A stretch of 64,000 bases of DNA. Source: Frigoribacterium sp. PhB160. Its GTDB lineage: Bacteria; Actinomycetota; Actinomycetes; Actinomycetales; Microbacteriaceae. A program made the translations under genes and the position numbers. Shown in pieces: positions 1-7,838 of this stretch. Position 1 is the first letter of the stretch. Each line of letters starts with the position of its first letter. The notes under the pieces were generated by a model. The model was not told the DNA's origin. It did no database searches and saw nothing but the letters and a program-made list of their open reading frames with translations. The DNA lies in the NCBI RefSeq assembly GCF_003751785.1, contig NZ_RKIE01000001.1, positions 372,001 through 436,000 on the forward strand, in the 5' to 3' direction.

Positions 1-1
1 G

Positions 2-361
2 ACGACCGACGCCGTCTTCGAGAGCGGCGTCGCGTCGATCGGGCGCGAGACCGGGCCCCTGCTGACGACCGCGGGCCGCACGGGCCAGCCCGTCCCGCCC
101 AGCTTCAAGGAGCGCTTCGCCGCCGCCTACGACACCCAGGTGCAGCGGTGGGTCGACGCCGCACGCCGCGGCACGATCGACGGACCGAGCGCCTGGGACG
201 GCTACCTCGCGAGCGTCGTCGCGACCGCCGGGGTCGAGGCGCAGGCGTCGGGGCGTCGGGTAGAGGTCGAGTACGCGATGGCCAAGCCGGCCTTCTACGA
301 GCTGGGGGCGGGCGCCTCGGCGGGCCGCGCCTCCTCGTCGCCCTCCGTGGTGGGGGCCTGA
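2..361 (+). CDS. Gfo/Idh/MocA oxidoreductase, probable inositol 2-dehydrogenase (C-terminal fragment)
   Basis: Only the last 119 residues are in the window; the frame is open from base 2 to the TGA at 359. SFKERFAAAYDTQVQRWV followed by GPSAWDGYLASV resembles the end of the substrate-binding domain of NAD-dependent myo-inositol 2-dehydrogenases (IolG), which oxidise inositol to scyllo-inosose in the cytoplasm. The nucleotide-binding half lies upstream, outside the window. The next gene, a sugar-phosphate-isomerase-type TIM barrel, starts 2 bp after this stop, so the two are surely co-transcribed. The extreme C terminus (Ala/Ser-rich, ASAGRASSSPSV) carries one copy of the recurrent decamer CCGCGCCTCC. 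Another sugar dehydrogenase of the same superfamily is possible. Confidence 0.6.
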   Translation, partial: TTDAVFESGVASIGRETGPLLTTAGRTGQPVPPSFKERFAAAYDTQVQRWVDAARRGTIDGPSAWDGYLASVVATAGVEAQASGRRVEVEYAMAKPAFYELGAGASAGRASSSPSVVGA

Positions 362-363
362 CG

Positions 364-1245
364 ATGGTGAAGATCGCCCTCGACCCGACGCCGCTGCACC
401 ACAGCCACTCGCTGCTCGAGCTGCCCGCGGCCGTGCACGCGCTCGGCTACGACCACCTGCAGCTGACCCCGCACCGCGACATGATCCCGTTCTTCCGGCA
501 CCCGAAGGCGGACGACGACCTCGTCGACGCCTTCGCTGCCGCGTGCCGCGACGCCGGGGTGCAGATCGCGTCGGTGCTGCCGGTGCTGCGCTGGTCGGGC
601 CCCGACGAGGAGGCGCGGCGTGCGGCGGTCAAGCACTGGAAGCGCGTCATCGAGATCACCCTGCGTCTCGGCGTGGGCGTGATCAACACCGAGTTCAGCG
701 GCCGGCCGGAGCTCCAGGAGGAGTCGGAGCGGCAGTTCTACTGGTCGATGGAGGAACTGCTGCCGATCATCGAGCGCGAGGGGCTGCAGGTGCTGATCGA
801 CCCGCACCCCGACGACTTCGTCGAGGACGGGCTCGAGGCGCTCCGGGTGATCCGCGGCCTCAACTCGCCGAACGTCGGGCTGGCGTACGTGGCCTGCCAC
901 ACGTTCCACTACGGCGGGAACACGGCCGAGATCATGGCCGCCGCGGGCCACCGGCTCGGGCTCGTCCACGTCGCCGACACCTTCGACCACCGCCGCTCGC
1001 ACGGGCTGCGCTACATCACGAACCCGCCCGGCAGCGCCGCGCGCGTGCACCAGCACCTCAAGATCGGCGACGGGGACGTCGACTGGGACGCCTTCTTCGG
1101 CGGGCTGGGTCGGCTGGGCTTCCTCGACCGCGACGACGCCGTGGTCGTGTCGAGCGTCTTCGCCGAGGACGAGGCGGTCGACGAGGTCAGCCGGTACCAG
1201 CTCGAGCAGATCCGGGCGCGCATCGCCGCCGCGCCCCGCGACTGA
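364..1245 (+). CDS. Sugar phosphate isomerase/epimerase family protein (TIM barrel)
   Basis: A 293-residue protein of the xylose-isomerase-like TIM-barrel superfamily (IolE/IolI type), which binds divalent metal and interconverts keto-sugars or inososes. It starts MVKIALDPTPLHHS. Expected metal ligands are visible: Glu in GVINTEFSG, Asp-His in VLIDPHPDDF, His in VACHTFHY and Asp/His in HVADTFDHRR, then the late HLKIGDGDVDWDAFF segment common to this family. The ATG at 364 follows the upstream stop by 2 bp. The upstream IolG-like gene and downstream tautomerase suggest a catabolic operon for inositol or a related polyol. The exact substrate cannot be read from the sequence. Confidence 0.8.
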   Translation: MVKIALDPTPLHHSHSLLELPAAVHALGYDHLQLTPHRDMIPFFRHPKADDDLVDAFAAACRDAGVQIASVLPVLRWSGPDEEARRAAVKHWKRVIEITLRLGVGVINTEFSGRPELQEESERQFYWSMEELLPIIEREGLQVLIDPHPDDFVEDGLEALRVIRGLNSPNVGLAYVACHTFHYGGNTAEIMAAAGHRLGLVHVADTFDHRRSHGLRYITNPPGSAARVHQHLKIGDGDVDWDAFFGGLGRLGFLDRDDAVVVSSVFAEDEAVDEVSRYQLEQIRARIAAAPRD

Positions 1246-1310
1246 GCCTCCCGCCACACCCGACCTCCCGCCACGCCCGACCTCCCGCCACGCCCGACCT
1301 CCCGCACAGC
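1246..1310. repeat. 17-bp tandem repeat after isomerase gene
   Basis: Almost four copies of a 17-bp unit, CGACCTCCCGCCACGCC, follow the isomerase stop codon directly and fill half of the gap to the tautomerase gene. The first copy is partial and slightly diverged; the last decays after CCTCCCGCAC. No hairpin or ORF explains it. It looks like slippage-prone intergenic DNA. Confidence 0.7.
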
Positions 1311-1379
1311 ACCCGCACGTACCGTGACCCGGCGCGGGCTCGACCTCGCCCGCCGCCCCACCTGGAAGGACCCACCACC

Positions 1380-1796
1380 ATGCCCCTCGTCCGCATCGAC
1401 CTCCTGCCCGGCCGCACGCCGGAGCAGGTCACCGCGATCGCCGACGCGATCCACGAGGCGATCGTCGACTCGTACGGCATCCCGCCGCGCGACCGCTTCC
1501 AGGTGGTCAGCGAGCTGCCCGCCGGCCGGATCATCGCCCAGGACGCCGGGCTCGGCTTCGAGCGCAGCGACGGCGTCGTGATGATCCAGGTCTTCACGCA
1601 GCGCGGGCGCACCGACGAGGCCAAGCAGGCGCTCTACGCCCGCATCGCCTCCGGTCTCGCCGAGGTCGGCGTCGCCGGGGAGGACGTCTTCATCGGGTAC
1701 GTCGAGAACGGCCCGCAGGACTGGTCGTTCGGCTTCGGCGCGGCCCAGTACGTGACGGGCGAGCTGTCGGTGCCCGGGGCGTCGTCGGGCGACTGA
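1380..1796 (+). CDS. Tautomerase family protein
   Basis: A 138-residue protein of the tautomerase (4-oxalocrotonate tautomerase/MIF) superfamily, tautomerase_2 type. It starts MPLVRIDLLPGRTPEQV; Pro2 would be the catalytic N-terminal proline once Met is removed, and the family signature continues with a helix rich in Ala/Ile and DRFQVVSEL. Such enzymes catalyse keto-enol tautomerisation of small catabolites. The GGAAGGA ribosome site lies 10 bases before the ATG, which fixes the start. It is the last gene of the plus-strand operon; a GntR regulator converges from downstream. The low-complexity C terminus (PGASSGD) is dispensable-looking. Confidence 0.8.
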   Translation: MPLVRIDLLPGRTPEQVTAIADAIHEAIVDSYGIPPRDRFQVVSELPAGRIIAQDAGLGFERSDGVVMIQVFTQRGRTDEAKQALYARIASGLAEVGVAGEDVFIGYVENGPQDWSFGFGAAQYVTGELSVPGASSGD

Positions 1797-1817
1797 CCCG
1801 GTCGGGGCGGCGGAGGC

Positions 1818-1867
1818 CCGGCGACCGCCGCCCGGCGACCGCCGCCCGGCGACCGCCGCCCGGCGGC
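1818..1867. repeat. 14-bp tandem repeat between convergent genes
   Basis: Three and a half copies of the 14-bp unit CCGGCGACCGCCGC fill the gap between the convergent tautomerase and GntR stop codons. Each unit holds small inverted GGCG/CGCC pairs, so the array could fold and act as a crude bidirectional terminator; there is no T-rich tract. Confidence 0.6.
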
Positions 1868-2623
1868 CTACTTGTCGACGAGCGTGATCGAGAACGAGTA
1901 GAGGTCGGGTCGATAGCAGTGCGTCCCGACCTCGACGGCGCGGCCGGAGGCGTCGTACGCGGTGCGCGTCATGGTCAGCAGCGGGCCGCCCGCCTCGATC
2001 TCGAGCAGGTCGGCCTCGTCGTCGTGGGCCGCCCGGGCCCCGATCCGCTGCTTCGCCACCCGCATCGTGACCCCCTGGCCGCGCAGCAGCTGGTAGAGGC
2101 CCGAGGCCGCGAGGTCGTCGGTCGCGAACTGCGCCAGGTCGACCGGCAGGTAGTTCTCGAGCACCGCCACCGGCACGTCGTCGGCGAGGCGCAGCCGCCG
2201 GATGTGGTCGACGGGCGAGCCCGGCTCGATGCCGAGGGCCTCGGCCGTCTTCTCGTCGGCGTCCACGACCTCCCGCAGGAGGAGGCGCGTGGTCGGCGCC
2301 TGCCCGCTCTCCGCGAGGTCCTCGAACAGGCTGGTCAGCTCGACGTTGCGGGTCACGGGACCGTGGACGACCTGCGTGCCGATGCCGCGCCTCCGGACCA
2401 CGAGGCCCTTGTCGACGAGCTCCTGGATGGCGCGGCGGATGGTCGGCCGCGAGAGGCCGAGGCGCTCGCCGAGGCCGATCTCGTTCTCGAGGCGGGAGCC
2501 GGCCGGCAGCCGACCGCTCGTGATCTCGTTCTCGAGCCGGCTCGAGACCTGGTACCAGAGGGGCACGGGGCCGGTGCGGTCGAGGTCGGCGAAGAGATCG
2601 GCGGGGAGCGCGCTGACGGTCAT
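1868..2623 (-). CDS. GntR family transcriptional regulator (UTRA effector domain)
   Basis: A 251-residue HutC/GntR-type regulator. Residues about 18-85 form the winged helix-turn-helix: PVPLWYQVSSRLENEI, SGRLPAGSRL, ERLGLSRPTIRRAIQEL and GLVVRRRGIGTQV are all diagnostic. Residues about 105-245 match the UTRA ligand-binding domain (VPVAVLENYLP; RIGARAAHDDEADLL; PLLTMTRTAYDASGRAVE; CYRPDLYSF). The start ATG has GAAGG seven bases upstream. It lies 101 bp downstream of, and collinear with, the acyl-CoA ligase, and converges on the inositol-type operon, so it could regulate either. A TGTCG-N8-CGACA inverted repeat just upstream may be its own operator. Confidence 0.9.
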   Translation of the reverse strand: MTVSALPADLFADLDRTGPVPLWYQVSSRLENEITSGRLPAGSRLENEIGLGERLGLSRPTIRRAIQELVDKGLVVRRRGIGTQVVHGPVTRNVELTSLFEDLAESGQAPTTRLLLREVVDADEKTAEALGIEPGSPVDHIRRLRLADDVPVAVLENYLPVDLAQFATDDLAASGLYQLLRGQGVTMRVAKQRIGARAAHDDEADLLEIEAGGPLLTMTRTAYDASGRAVEVGTHCYRPDLYSFSITLVDK

Positions 2624-2644
2624 GGTGCCCTTCGATCGCTCGGC

Positions 2645-2662
2645 TGTCGTGATGTCCCGACA
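2645..2662. promoter_or_regulatory. Possible GntR operator (TGTCG-N8-CGACA)
   Basis: A perfect 5-bp inverted repeat with an 8-base spacer, 22 bp upstream of the GntR start codon. Position and symmetry fit autoregulation by a dimeric GntR protein. The arms are short, so chance is a real alternative. Confidence 0.3.
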
Positions 2663-2724
2663 AGGATACGAGATGCCAGCGCCGAGCGGGCGGCGGGCGA
2701 CCGACTCGGCCGGCGCTCCCCGCG

Positions 2725-4185
2725 TCAGGGCGCGGGGAGGCGCGCCGCGCGCGCCGCCCAGGCGCGCCGGCTCGTCTTGCCCGCGTCGTCCCGCACGGGC
2801 TCGTGCACGAGGCGCACGGCCGCCGGTCGGCGGGCGGGGTCGAGCCGGGCCCGGGCCCAGGCGAGCACCTCCGCCGCGGTCACCACGGCCCCCGCGACGT
2901 CGACCACGGCCTCGATCCGCTGGCCCAGGTCGTCGTCGGCGACGCCGAACGCGACGGCTCCCCGGACGGCGGGGTGCGCCTCCAGCACGCGCTCGACCTC
3001 GGCCGGGTGCACGTTGACGCCTCCGCGCAGCACCACGTCGTCGGCGCGGTCGACGAGGTGCAGCCAGCCGTCGGCGTCGAGCCGCCCGAGGTCGCCGAGG
3101 GTGTCCCAGCCGTCGTCGGTCCGGGCCGACCGGCCGCCGAGGTAGCGGTAGGTCGGACCGCCCTCGCGTCGCAGCCAGACGTGGCCGACCTCGCCCGGGG
3201 GCAGGTCGACGCCGTCGGCCGAGCGCACCGCGACGGTCGTGCCGCGGGTCGCCCGCCCGACGCTGCCGGGGTGCTCGAGCCACTCGTCGCCGCGGATCGT
3301 CAGCACGCCGTTCGACTCCGTGCCCGCGTAGGCCTCGACCACGCGGTGCGCGCCGACCCACTCGAGGAAGCGGCGCTTGACCTCGGGCGCGCACGGTGCC
3401 CCGAGGTGCAGCACGGTCTCGAGCGACGACAGGTCGGCGGCGGCCCGGTCGGCCTCGGGCAGCCGCAGCAGGCGGTGCATCATCGTCGGCACGAGGAGGG
3501 CCCAGGTCACCCGGTGCTCGGCGATCGCCCGCAGCACCCGGCGCTCGTCGAACCGGGGCAGCAGCACCAGCTCGTGCCCCGTCAGCAGGCCGCGGAACGC
3601 ATAGGTGAAGGTCGCCGAGTGCGTCAGCGGCCCCGCGACGAGCTGCACCTGGCCGCGCGGCAGGAACGACGTGACCGCCACCGTCGGGTCGATGAGCGCG
3701 GGGGCGGCCGCCAGCACGACCTTCGGGCGGCCGGTCGACCCCGACGACGTGGGAGCCTTCCAGCTCGCGGCCCACGCGTCAGGCATCGGCGGGGCGTCGG
3801 GCGCGGCGGGGCCGGGCGCCCAGCCGGCCGGCACCCACGGCACCGAGGCGGAGGCCGACGGCGCCCCGACCACGAGCGCCGGCCGCGCCAGCGCCTCGAC
3901 CTCGGCCCGCTCGTCGGAGTCGAGCCCGGGCGAGACCGGCTGCGGCGTCGCCCCGCACCGCCAGATCGCCACGCAGGCGACGATCGTCTCGACCGTGTTC
4001 GGCAGGGTCACCGTCACCAGCGAGTCCTGCCCGACGCCGAGGTCGCGGTAGCCCCGCGCCAGGGCCCAGGAGGCGCGGTCCAGCTCCGAGGCCGTCAGCG
4101 TCCCGGCGTCGTCGCGCGCGACCACGCGGCCCGGGTCGGCCTCAGCGAGACCCGTGACGACTCGGGAGAAGGACTGCCTCGCCAT
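2725..4185 (-). CDS. Acyl-CoA synthetase / AMP-dependent ligase (ANL superfamily)
   Basis: A 486-residue ANL-family enzyme, expected to adenylate a carboxylic acid with ATP and transfer it to CoA or another thiol. Visible core motifs: the P-loop TSSGSTGRPKVV, the A5 motif YAGTES, the A7 motif DTLGDLGRLDADGW, the hinge VDRADDVVLRGGVNVHPAEVE and the C-terminal catalytic lysine region DAGKTSRRAW. The first 160 residues are shorter than in typical 500-550-residue members. The ATG at 4185 lies inside the end of the glycosyltransferase gene (44-bp overlap), so it is the last gene of the minus-strand arm of the nitrilase cluster and is translationally coupled. Its acid substrate is unknown. Confidence 0.85.
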   Translation of the reverse strand: MARQSFSRVVTGLAEADPGRVVARDDAGTLTASELDRASWALARGYRDLGVGQDSLVTVTLPNTVETIVACVAIWRCGATPQPVSPGLDSDERAEVEALARPALVVGAPSASASVPWVPAGWAPGPAAPDAPPMPDAWAASWKAPTSSGSTGRPKVVLAAAPALIDPTVAVTSFLPRGQVQLVAGPLTHSATFTYAFRGLLTGHELVLLPRFDERRVLRAIAEHRVTWALLVPTMMHRLLRLPEADRAAADLSSLETVLHLGAPCAPEVKRRFLEWVGAHRVVEAYAGTESNGVLTIRGDEWLEHPGSVGRATRGTTVAVRSADGVDLPPGEVGHVWLRREGGPTYRYLGGRSARTDDGWDTLGDLGRLDADGWLHLVDRADDVVLRGGVNVHPAEVERVLEAHPAVRGAVAFGVADDDLGQRIEAVVDVAGAVVTAAEVLAWARARLDPARRPAAVRLVHEPVRDDAGKTSRRAWAARAARLPAP

Positions 4186-5290
4186 GGTCGCCCACCTCCC
4201 CGACGGCCGCGTAGAACTCCTCGTGGAGGAGCGCCACGTCGTCCCACGAGTGCGACGCCGCGAGGGCGCGCCCGGCACCGGCGGCCGGGCCGTCGCCGTC
4301 GAGGGCCGCGAGCAGCGCCTCCGCGACGGTCGGCGGGTCGGAGGCGTAGGCGACGGTCGCGCCGAGCACCTCCCGCAGCACGGGCAGGTCGCGGGCCACC
4401 ACGGGCACGCCCGCGGCGAGGGCCTCCATGGCGGCGAGCCCGAAGCCCTCCTTGGTCGAGACGAACGCCAGGGCTCCCGCGGCGGCCACCAGCGCGGGCA
4501 GCTCGTCGTCGTCGACCACGCCGAGCACGACCGGGTCGAGCCCGAGCTCGGCGACGCGGGCGTCGACCTCGGCCCGGTAGGCGCGGTAGTCGAAGAGTGT
4601 CTCGCCGCCGCCGAAGACGAGGCGCACGTCGGGCCGCCGACGCCGCAGCAGGGCGAACGCCTCGACCAGGTCGAGGCTGCCCTTGCGCGGCTCGATGCCG
4701 CCGAGGGCGAGCACGTAGGGGCCGAGCCGGTCGTGCCACCGGGCGCGCGCGGCGTCGCCCGCGGGCCCGGCCGCCGCGGCGAAGCGGGCGGCGTCGACCC
4801 CGTTCGGCACGACCGTCGGGGTGAGGCCCCAGCCGCTCTCGACCTCGGCGGCGACCGCGGCCGAGACGCAGAGGCGCGCGATCGGTCGGCGGACCGCCTC
4901 GTCGTGGCAGCGCACGAGCTCGGGCGTCGTGAACTCGTCGAGGTGGTGGACGGTCCGGAGGCACGGCCCGACCGCGTTCGCGGAGATGCAGTCCTGGGCG
5001 TGGACGACGTCGTACGCCTCGACGTCGCGCGCCGCCGCGAAGGCCTCGCCCATCGTCTCGATCGACCGGCGGATCCGGTCGCCGACCGACTCGTCGTCGC
5101 GCGCCTCGAACGGCACCACGCGGATCGACACGGCCGGGTCGACGCGGCGGAAGAAGGCCTGGTCGCCGCCCCGGCCGAGGGTCCAGACCGTGACGTCGTG
5201 ACCGCGCCGGGCCAGTGCCTCGGAGAGCGCCAGCGTGTGCACGACGCCGCCGCGGGGCTTCGTCGAGTAGGTGACCTGGGCGACGCGCAT
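4142..5290 (-). CDS. GT4 glycosyltransferase, MSMEG_0565 family
   Basis: A 382-residue GT-B glycosyltransferase. It opens MRVAQVTYSTKPRGGVVHTL, the typical N-terminal Rossmann start with a GG acceptor loop; the nucleotide-sugar half carries VVPNGVDAARF, LALGGIEPRKG and STKEGFGLAAMEALAAGVPVV, the E-x7-E donor-binding signature of family GT4. From context it belongs to the MSMEG_0565 family found in nitrogen-starvation nitrilase clusters. Its start overlaps the stop of the upstream nitrilase-like gene (TGATG). It implies that the product of this pathway, or a carrier, is glycosylated; donor and acceptor are unknown. Confidence 0.85.
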   Translation of the reverse strand: MRVAQVTYSTKPRGGVVHTLALSEALARRGHDVTVWTLGRGGDQAFFRRVDPAVSIRVVPFEARDDESVGDRIRRSIETMGEAFAAARDVEAYDVVHAQDCISANAVGPCLRTVHHLDEFTTPELVRCHDEAVRRPIARLCVSAAVAAEVESGWGLTPTVVPNGVDAARFAAAAGPAGDAARARWHDRLGPYVLALGGIEPRKGSLDLVEAFALLRRRRPDVRLVFGGGETLFDYRAYRAEVDARVAELGLDPVVLGVVDDDELPALVAAAGALAFVSTKEGFGLAAMEALAAGVPVVARDLPVLREVLGATVAYASDPPTVAEALLAALDGDGPAAGAGRALAASHSWDDVALLHEEFYAAVGEVGDHGEAVLLPSRHGSR

Positions 5291-6153
5291 CAGCGGCCGC
5301 CGTCCGCGTAGGCGGCGGGCACCCGCTGCCGCAGGTGGTCGAGCGTGCGGCGGGCCCGCGCGACGTCGGCCGTGACGTCGGCGGTCGCCACGGCGAGTCC
5401 GCCCTTCGCCCAGGTCTTCGCGACGATCTCGCCCGCCGGGTCGACGACCTTCGCCTGCCCGAGGAACCGCAGCCCGCCCAGCACGCCGGTCTGGTTCGAC
5501 GAGACGAGCCAGAGCTGGTTCTCGGCGGCCCGGGCGCAGTCGTAGAGGTCGAACAGGTGGGCCTGCCGGTCGGTGCGCAGCCGGTCGGAGCGGTCGGTCA
5601 CGCTGGCCGGCCACGCGCTCAGGCAGACGAGCAGCTCGGCGCCGTCGAGCGCCAGGGTGCGCGACGACTCGGGGAACGTCTTGTCGAAGTCGATCATCAG
5701 GCCGAGGCGGCCGACCGGGCTGTCGACCGGGGCGAACGTCGTGCCGGCGCGGTACGCCTCCGACTCGCCGAGGGGCAGGTGCACCTTGCGGTGCGACCCG
5801 AGCACGCGACCGCCCTGCACGCAGACGGCACTGTTGTACCGCACCTCCTCGCCGCCGTCGAGGGCGCGCTCGGTGACGCCGAAGCAGATCGTCATGTCGC
5901 CGGCGAGGTCGGCGACGGCCTGCACCTCGGGGCCGTCGATCTCGACGGCGGGCGGGAGGCCCTCGGCGCCGGCCGCCAGGGACCCCGGGTGGACCAGGTC
6001 GAGCAGGTAGCCGCCCACGGTGGCGTCGGGCAGCACGAGCAGGTCGACCCCGCGGGCGCGGGCCTGCTCGACCATGCCCGGCAGCTTCGCGAGCGTGCGG
6101 GCGACGTCGCGGCCGAAGTGGGCGGCGACGGCCCCCATCGTGATCTCGGCCAT
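5290..6153 (-). CDS. Nitrilase-superfamily paralogue with altered catalytic triad
   Basis: A 287-residue carbon-nitrogen hydrolase fold, clearly related to the nitrilase encoded 1.7 kb upstream (shared GGYL, PPAVxxDGPE, RKVHxPLGE, PVGRxGL, LALDGAE). The catalytic residues differ: the triad Glu is Asp43 (LPDATVGGYL), Lys123 is kept (HRKVHLPLGE), and the nucleophilic Cys is replaced by Asp155 (GLMIDFDKTFPE). Without the thiol it cannot form the thioimidate/thioester intermediate, so I infer a non-hydrolytic role such as regulatory subunit, binding protein or heteromer partner of the active nitrilase. The frame is intact and well coded, so it is not a decaying gene. A -10 box TAGCCT six bases before ATG suggests a separate leaderless transcript. 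Confidence 0.85.
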   Translation of the reverse strand: MAEITMGAVAAHFGRDVARTLAKLPGMVEQARARGVDLLVLPDATVGGYLLDLVHPGSLAAGAEGLPPAVEIDGPEVQAVADLAGDMTICFGVTERALDGGEEVRYNSAVCVQGGRVLGSHRKVHLPLGESEAYRAGTTFAPVDSPVGRLGLMIDFDKTFPESSRTLALDGAELLVCLSAWPASVTDRSDRLRTDRQAHLFDLYDCARAAENQLWLVSSNQTGVLGGLRFLGQAKVVDPAGEIVAKTWAKGGLAVATADVTADVARARRTLDHLRQRVPAAYADGGR

Positions 6154-6159
6154 GGCGTC

Positions 6160-6165
6160 AGGCTA
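6160..6165 (-). promoter_or_regulatory. Leaderless -10 box TAGCCT
   Basis: On the minus strand TAGCCT is followed by exactly six bases and the ATG of the nitrilase paralogue, the geometry of a leaderless start. The box overlaps the stop codon of the upstream flavoprotein gene. It would let the paralogue, glycosyltransferase and ligase be expressed apart from the rest of the arm. Confidence 0.5.
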
Positions 6166-7452
6166 GCCCGCGGCCACGGGCTCCTCCGCGAGCGGGGACC
6201 GGCCCGCCCGTGCCGCGATGCCGTCGGCGAGGTGCGCGGCGTCGCGCGCGATCGCCTCGAACCGCCCCGAGCCCCAGGTGTGCAGCCACGGCAGCCCGAG
6301 GAAGTGCAGCCCGGGCGTCGTCGTCGAGCCGCGCTGGTGGGTGGGGTGCCCGGCGCCGTCGAAGACGCCGACCTGCACCCACGAGTAGTCGGAGCGGAAC
6401 CCGGCCGACCAGACGACGCTCGTGATGCCCGCCTCGCGGAGGTCGAGGCTCGTCGTCTCGGTCTCCGGCCGCCAGACCGGGACGTAGGGCGGCTCGACGG
6501 GCGCGTCGACGCCCGTGCGCTCGATGTGGCGGTCGATGTCGGCCTTGATCGACTCCATCACCGAGTCGGCGTGGTCCAGCGAGGCCTCGGCGGTGGGGCT
6601 GAAGGTCAGGGCCGTGCCCTCGGCGCCGGTGAGGCGGCCGAGGAGCTGCATGCCCTCCAGGGCGAACGTCCGCAGGTCGATGTCGCGTCCGCCGTCGCGT
6701 CCGGTCATGTAGTGGTTCGTCGACTCGCGCTTGGTCAGGCCGCCGACCTGGGCCTGGACGGGGATGTCGTAGACGCCCATGTCGCTCAGCCAGGCGATGC
6801 AGTCGCGGCCGCGGTACCGACGCGCGCAGCGCGGGGCCGACCCGAGCGCGAGGTGCACGCGGCGGCCGGCGAGGTGGAGGTCCTCGGCGATCTGCGCGCC
6901 CGACTGGCCCGAGCCGACGACGAGCACGCCGCCCTCGGGCAGGGCTCGTGGCGACCGGTAGTCGGCCGAGTGCACCTGCACGACGTCGTCCGAGACCCGG
7001 GCGGCGACGGCCGGCAGCACGGGCCGATGGTAGCCGCCGGTGGCGACGACGACCTGGTCGGCGACGACCGTGCCCTGGTCGGTCACGACCTCGAAGCCGC
7101 CCCCGGCCCCCTCGCGGAGGCGCGTGACGAGCACGCCCTCGACGACCGGGGCGTCGAACGACGCGGCGTAGCGGCCGATCCACGCGTGCACCTCGTCGCG
7201 GCGCATGAAGCCGTCGGGGTCGTCGCCGTCGTAGGCGAAGCCGGGCAGCACGCACTGCCAGTTCGGGGTGACGAGCGTGAACGCGTCCCACCGCCGGTCG
7301 AGCCAGTCGTGGCCGATCGTGTCGCGCTCGAGCACGACGTGGTCGACGCCCTGCCGCGTCAGGTGCCAGCTGATCGAGAGACCGGCCTGCCCGGCGCCGA
7401 CGACCGCGACCTCCACGTGCGTGCCGTCGACCACGCGGCGCGGGGCGGTCAC
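6163..7452 (-). CDS. Flavin-dependent oxidoreductase, MSMEG_0569 family
   Basis: A 429-residue FAD/NADPH monooxygenase-like protein. The FAD-binding motif is VAVVGAGQAGLSISWHL near residues 13-29; a second dinucleotide site GVLVVGSGQSGAQIAEDL lies near 170-188; ATGGYHRP is the conserved segment before it. The C-terminal half has SVVWSAGFRSDYSWVQ and GLHFLGLPWLHTWGSGRF. Family assignment to MSMEG_0569 rests on these plus gene order; this flavoprotein is a constant member (NitH-like) of Nit1C clusters. The GTG start overlaps the stop of the MSMEG_0570 gene (GTGA), so the two are translationally coupled. It probably oxygenates or oxidises a cluster intermediate. Confidence 0.85.
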   Translation of the reverse strand: MTAPRRVVDGTHVEVAVVGAGQAGLSISWHLTRQGVDHVVLERDTIGHDWLDRRWDAFTLVTPNWQCVLPGFAYDGDDPDGFMRRDEVHAWIGRYAASFDAPVVEGVLVTRLREGAGGGFEVVTDQGTVVADQVVVATGGYHRPVLPAVAARVSDDVVQVHSADYRSPRALPEGGVLVVGSGQSGAQIAEDLHLAGRRVHLALGSAPRCARRYRGRDCIAWLSDMGVYDIPVQAQVGGLTKRESTNHYMTGRDGGRDIDLRTFALEGMQLLGRLTGAEGTALTFSPTAEASLDHADSVMESIKADIDRHIERTGVDAPVEPPYVPVWRPETETTSLDLREAGITSVVWSAGFRSDYSWVQVGVFDGAGHPTHQRGSTTTPGLHFLGLPWLHTWGSGRFEAIARDAAHLADGIAARAGRSPLAEEPVAAG

Positions 7453-7838
7453 GAGGCCGCCCCCGGTCCCGACGCAGCCGACACCGACGCAGCCGGCACC
7501 ACGGAGGCCTGCACCGACGAGGACGCCGGAGGCGCGGCCGCGGTCGCGGGGACCGGCAGCGGCGGGTGCATCTCGACGACGCGGACCGCGCCTCCGGCGT
7601 GCCTCGCGGCCGCGGCGACGATGTCGGCCTCCTGCTGCAGCGCCGAGGTGCAGGCGAAGCCGTAGGCGGCGGCGACGCGCTCGCCGGCGAGGCGCAGGGC
7701 GGTCGTCGAGCGCTCGACGAACTCGGCGAGCGGGTACTCGGCGCCCGTGACGAGGTGGTCGTGCACCACGAGGCTGGGCGAGTAGCAGCTCGTCTCGGTG
7801 CCGTCGGGCCAGCGCACCCGGAAGGTCATCTCAGGCAC
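7449..7838 (-). CDS. MSMEG_0570 family nitrogen starvation response protein
   Basis: A 129-residue protein. The first 95 residues, MPEMTFRVRWPDGTETSCYS then HLVTGAEYPLAEFVERSTTAL and ERVAAAYGFACTSALQQ, match the small MSMEG_0570 family of unknown function, a fixed member of nitrilase clusters (NitG-like). The last 35 residues are an Ala/Pro/Ser-rich tail that looks like an extension. GTG is taken as start because AGAGGAG lies 8-10 bases before it; it overlaps the nitrilase stop by 8 bp. A downstream ATG (residue 4) is an alternative. Conserved cysteines (CYS and FACTS) might bind metal or a cofactor, but this is inference. Confidence 0.8.
   Translation of the reverse strand: MPEMTFRVRWPDGTETSCYSPSLVVHDHLVTGAEYPLAEFVERSTTALRLAGERVAAAYGFACTSALQQEADIVAAAARHAGGAVRVVEMHPPLPVPATAAAPPASSSVQASVVPAASVSAASGPGAAS

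Noticed and set aside
4142-4185. Frameshift or fusion between glycosyltransferase and acyl-CoA ligase
   Set aside because: Both frames have normal ends and starts; the 44-bp overlap is a simple gene overlap.
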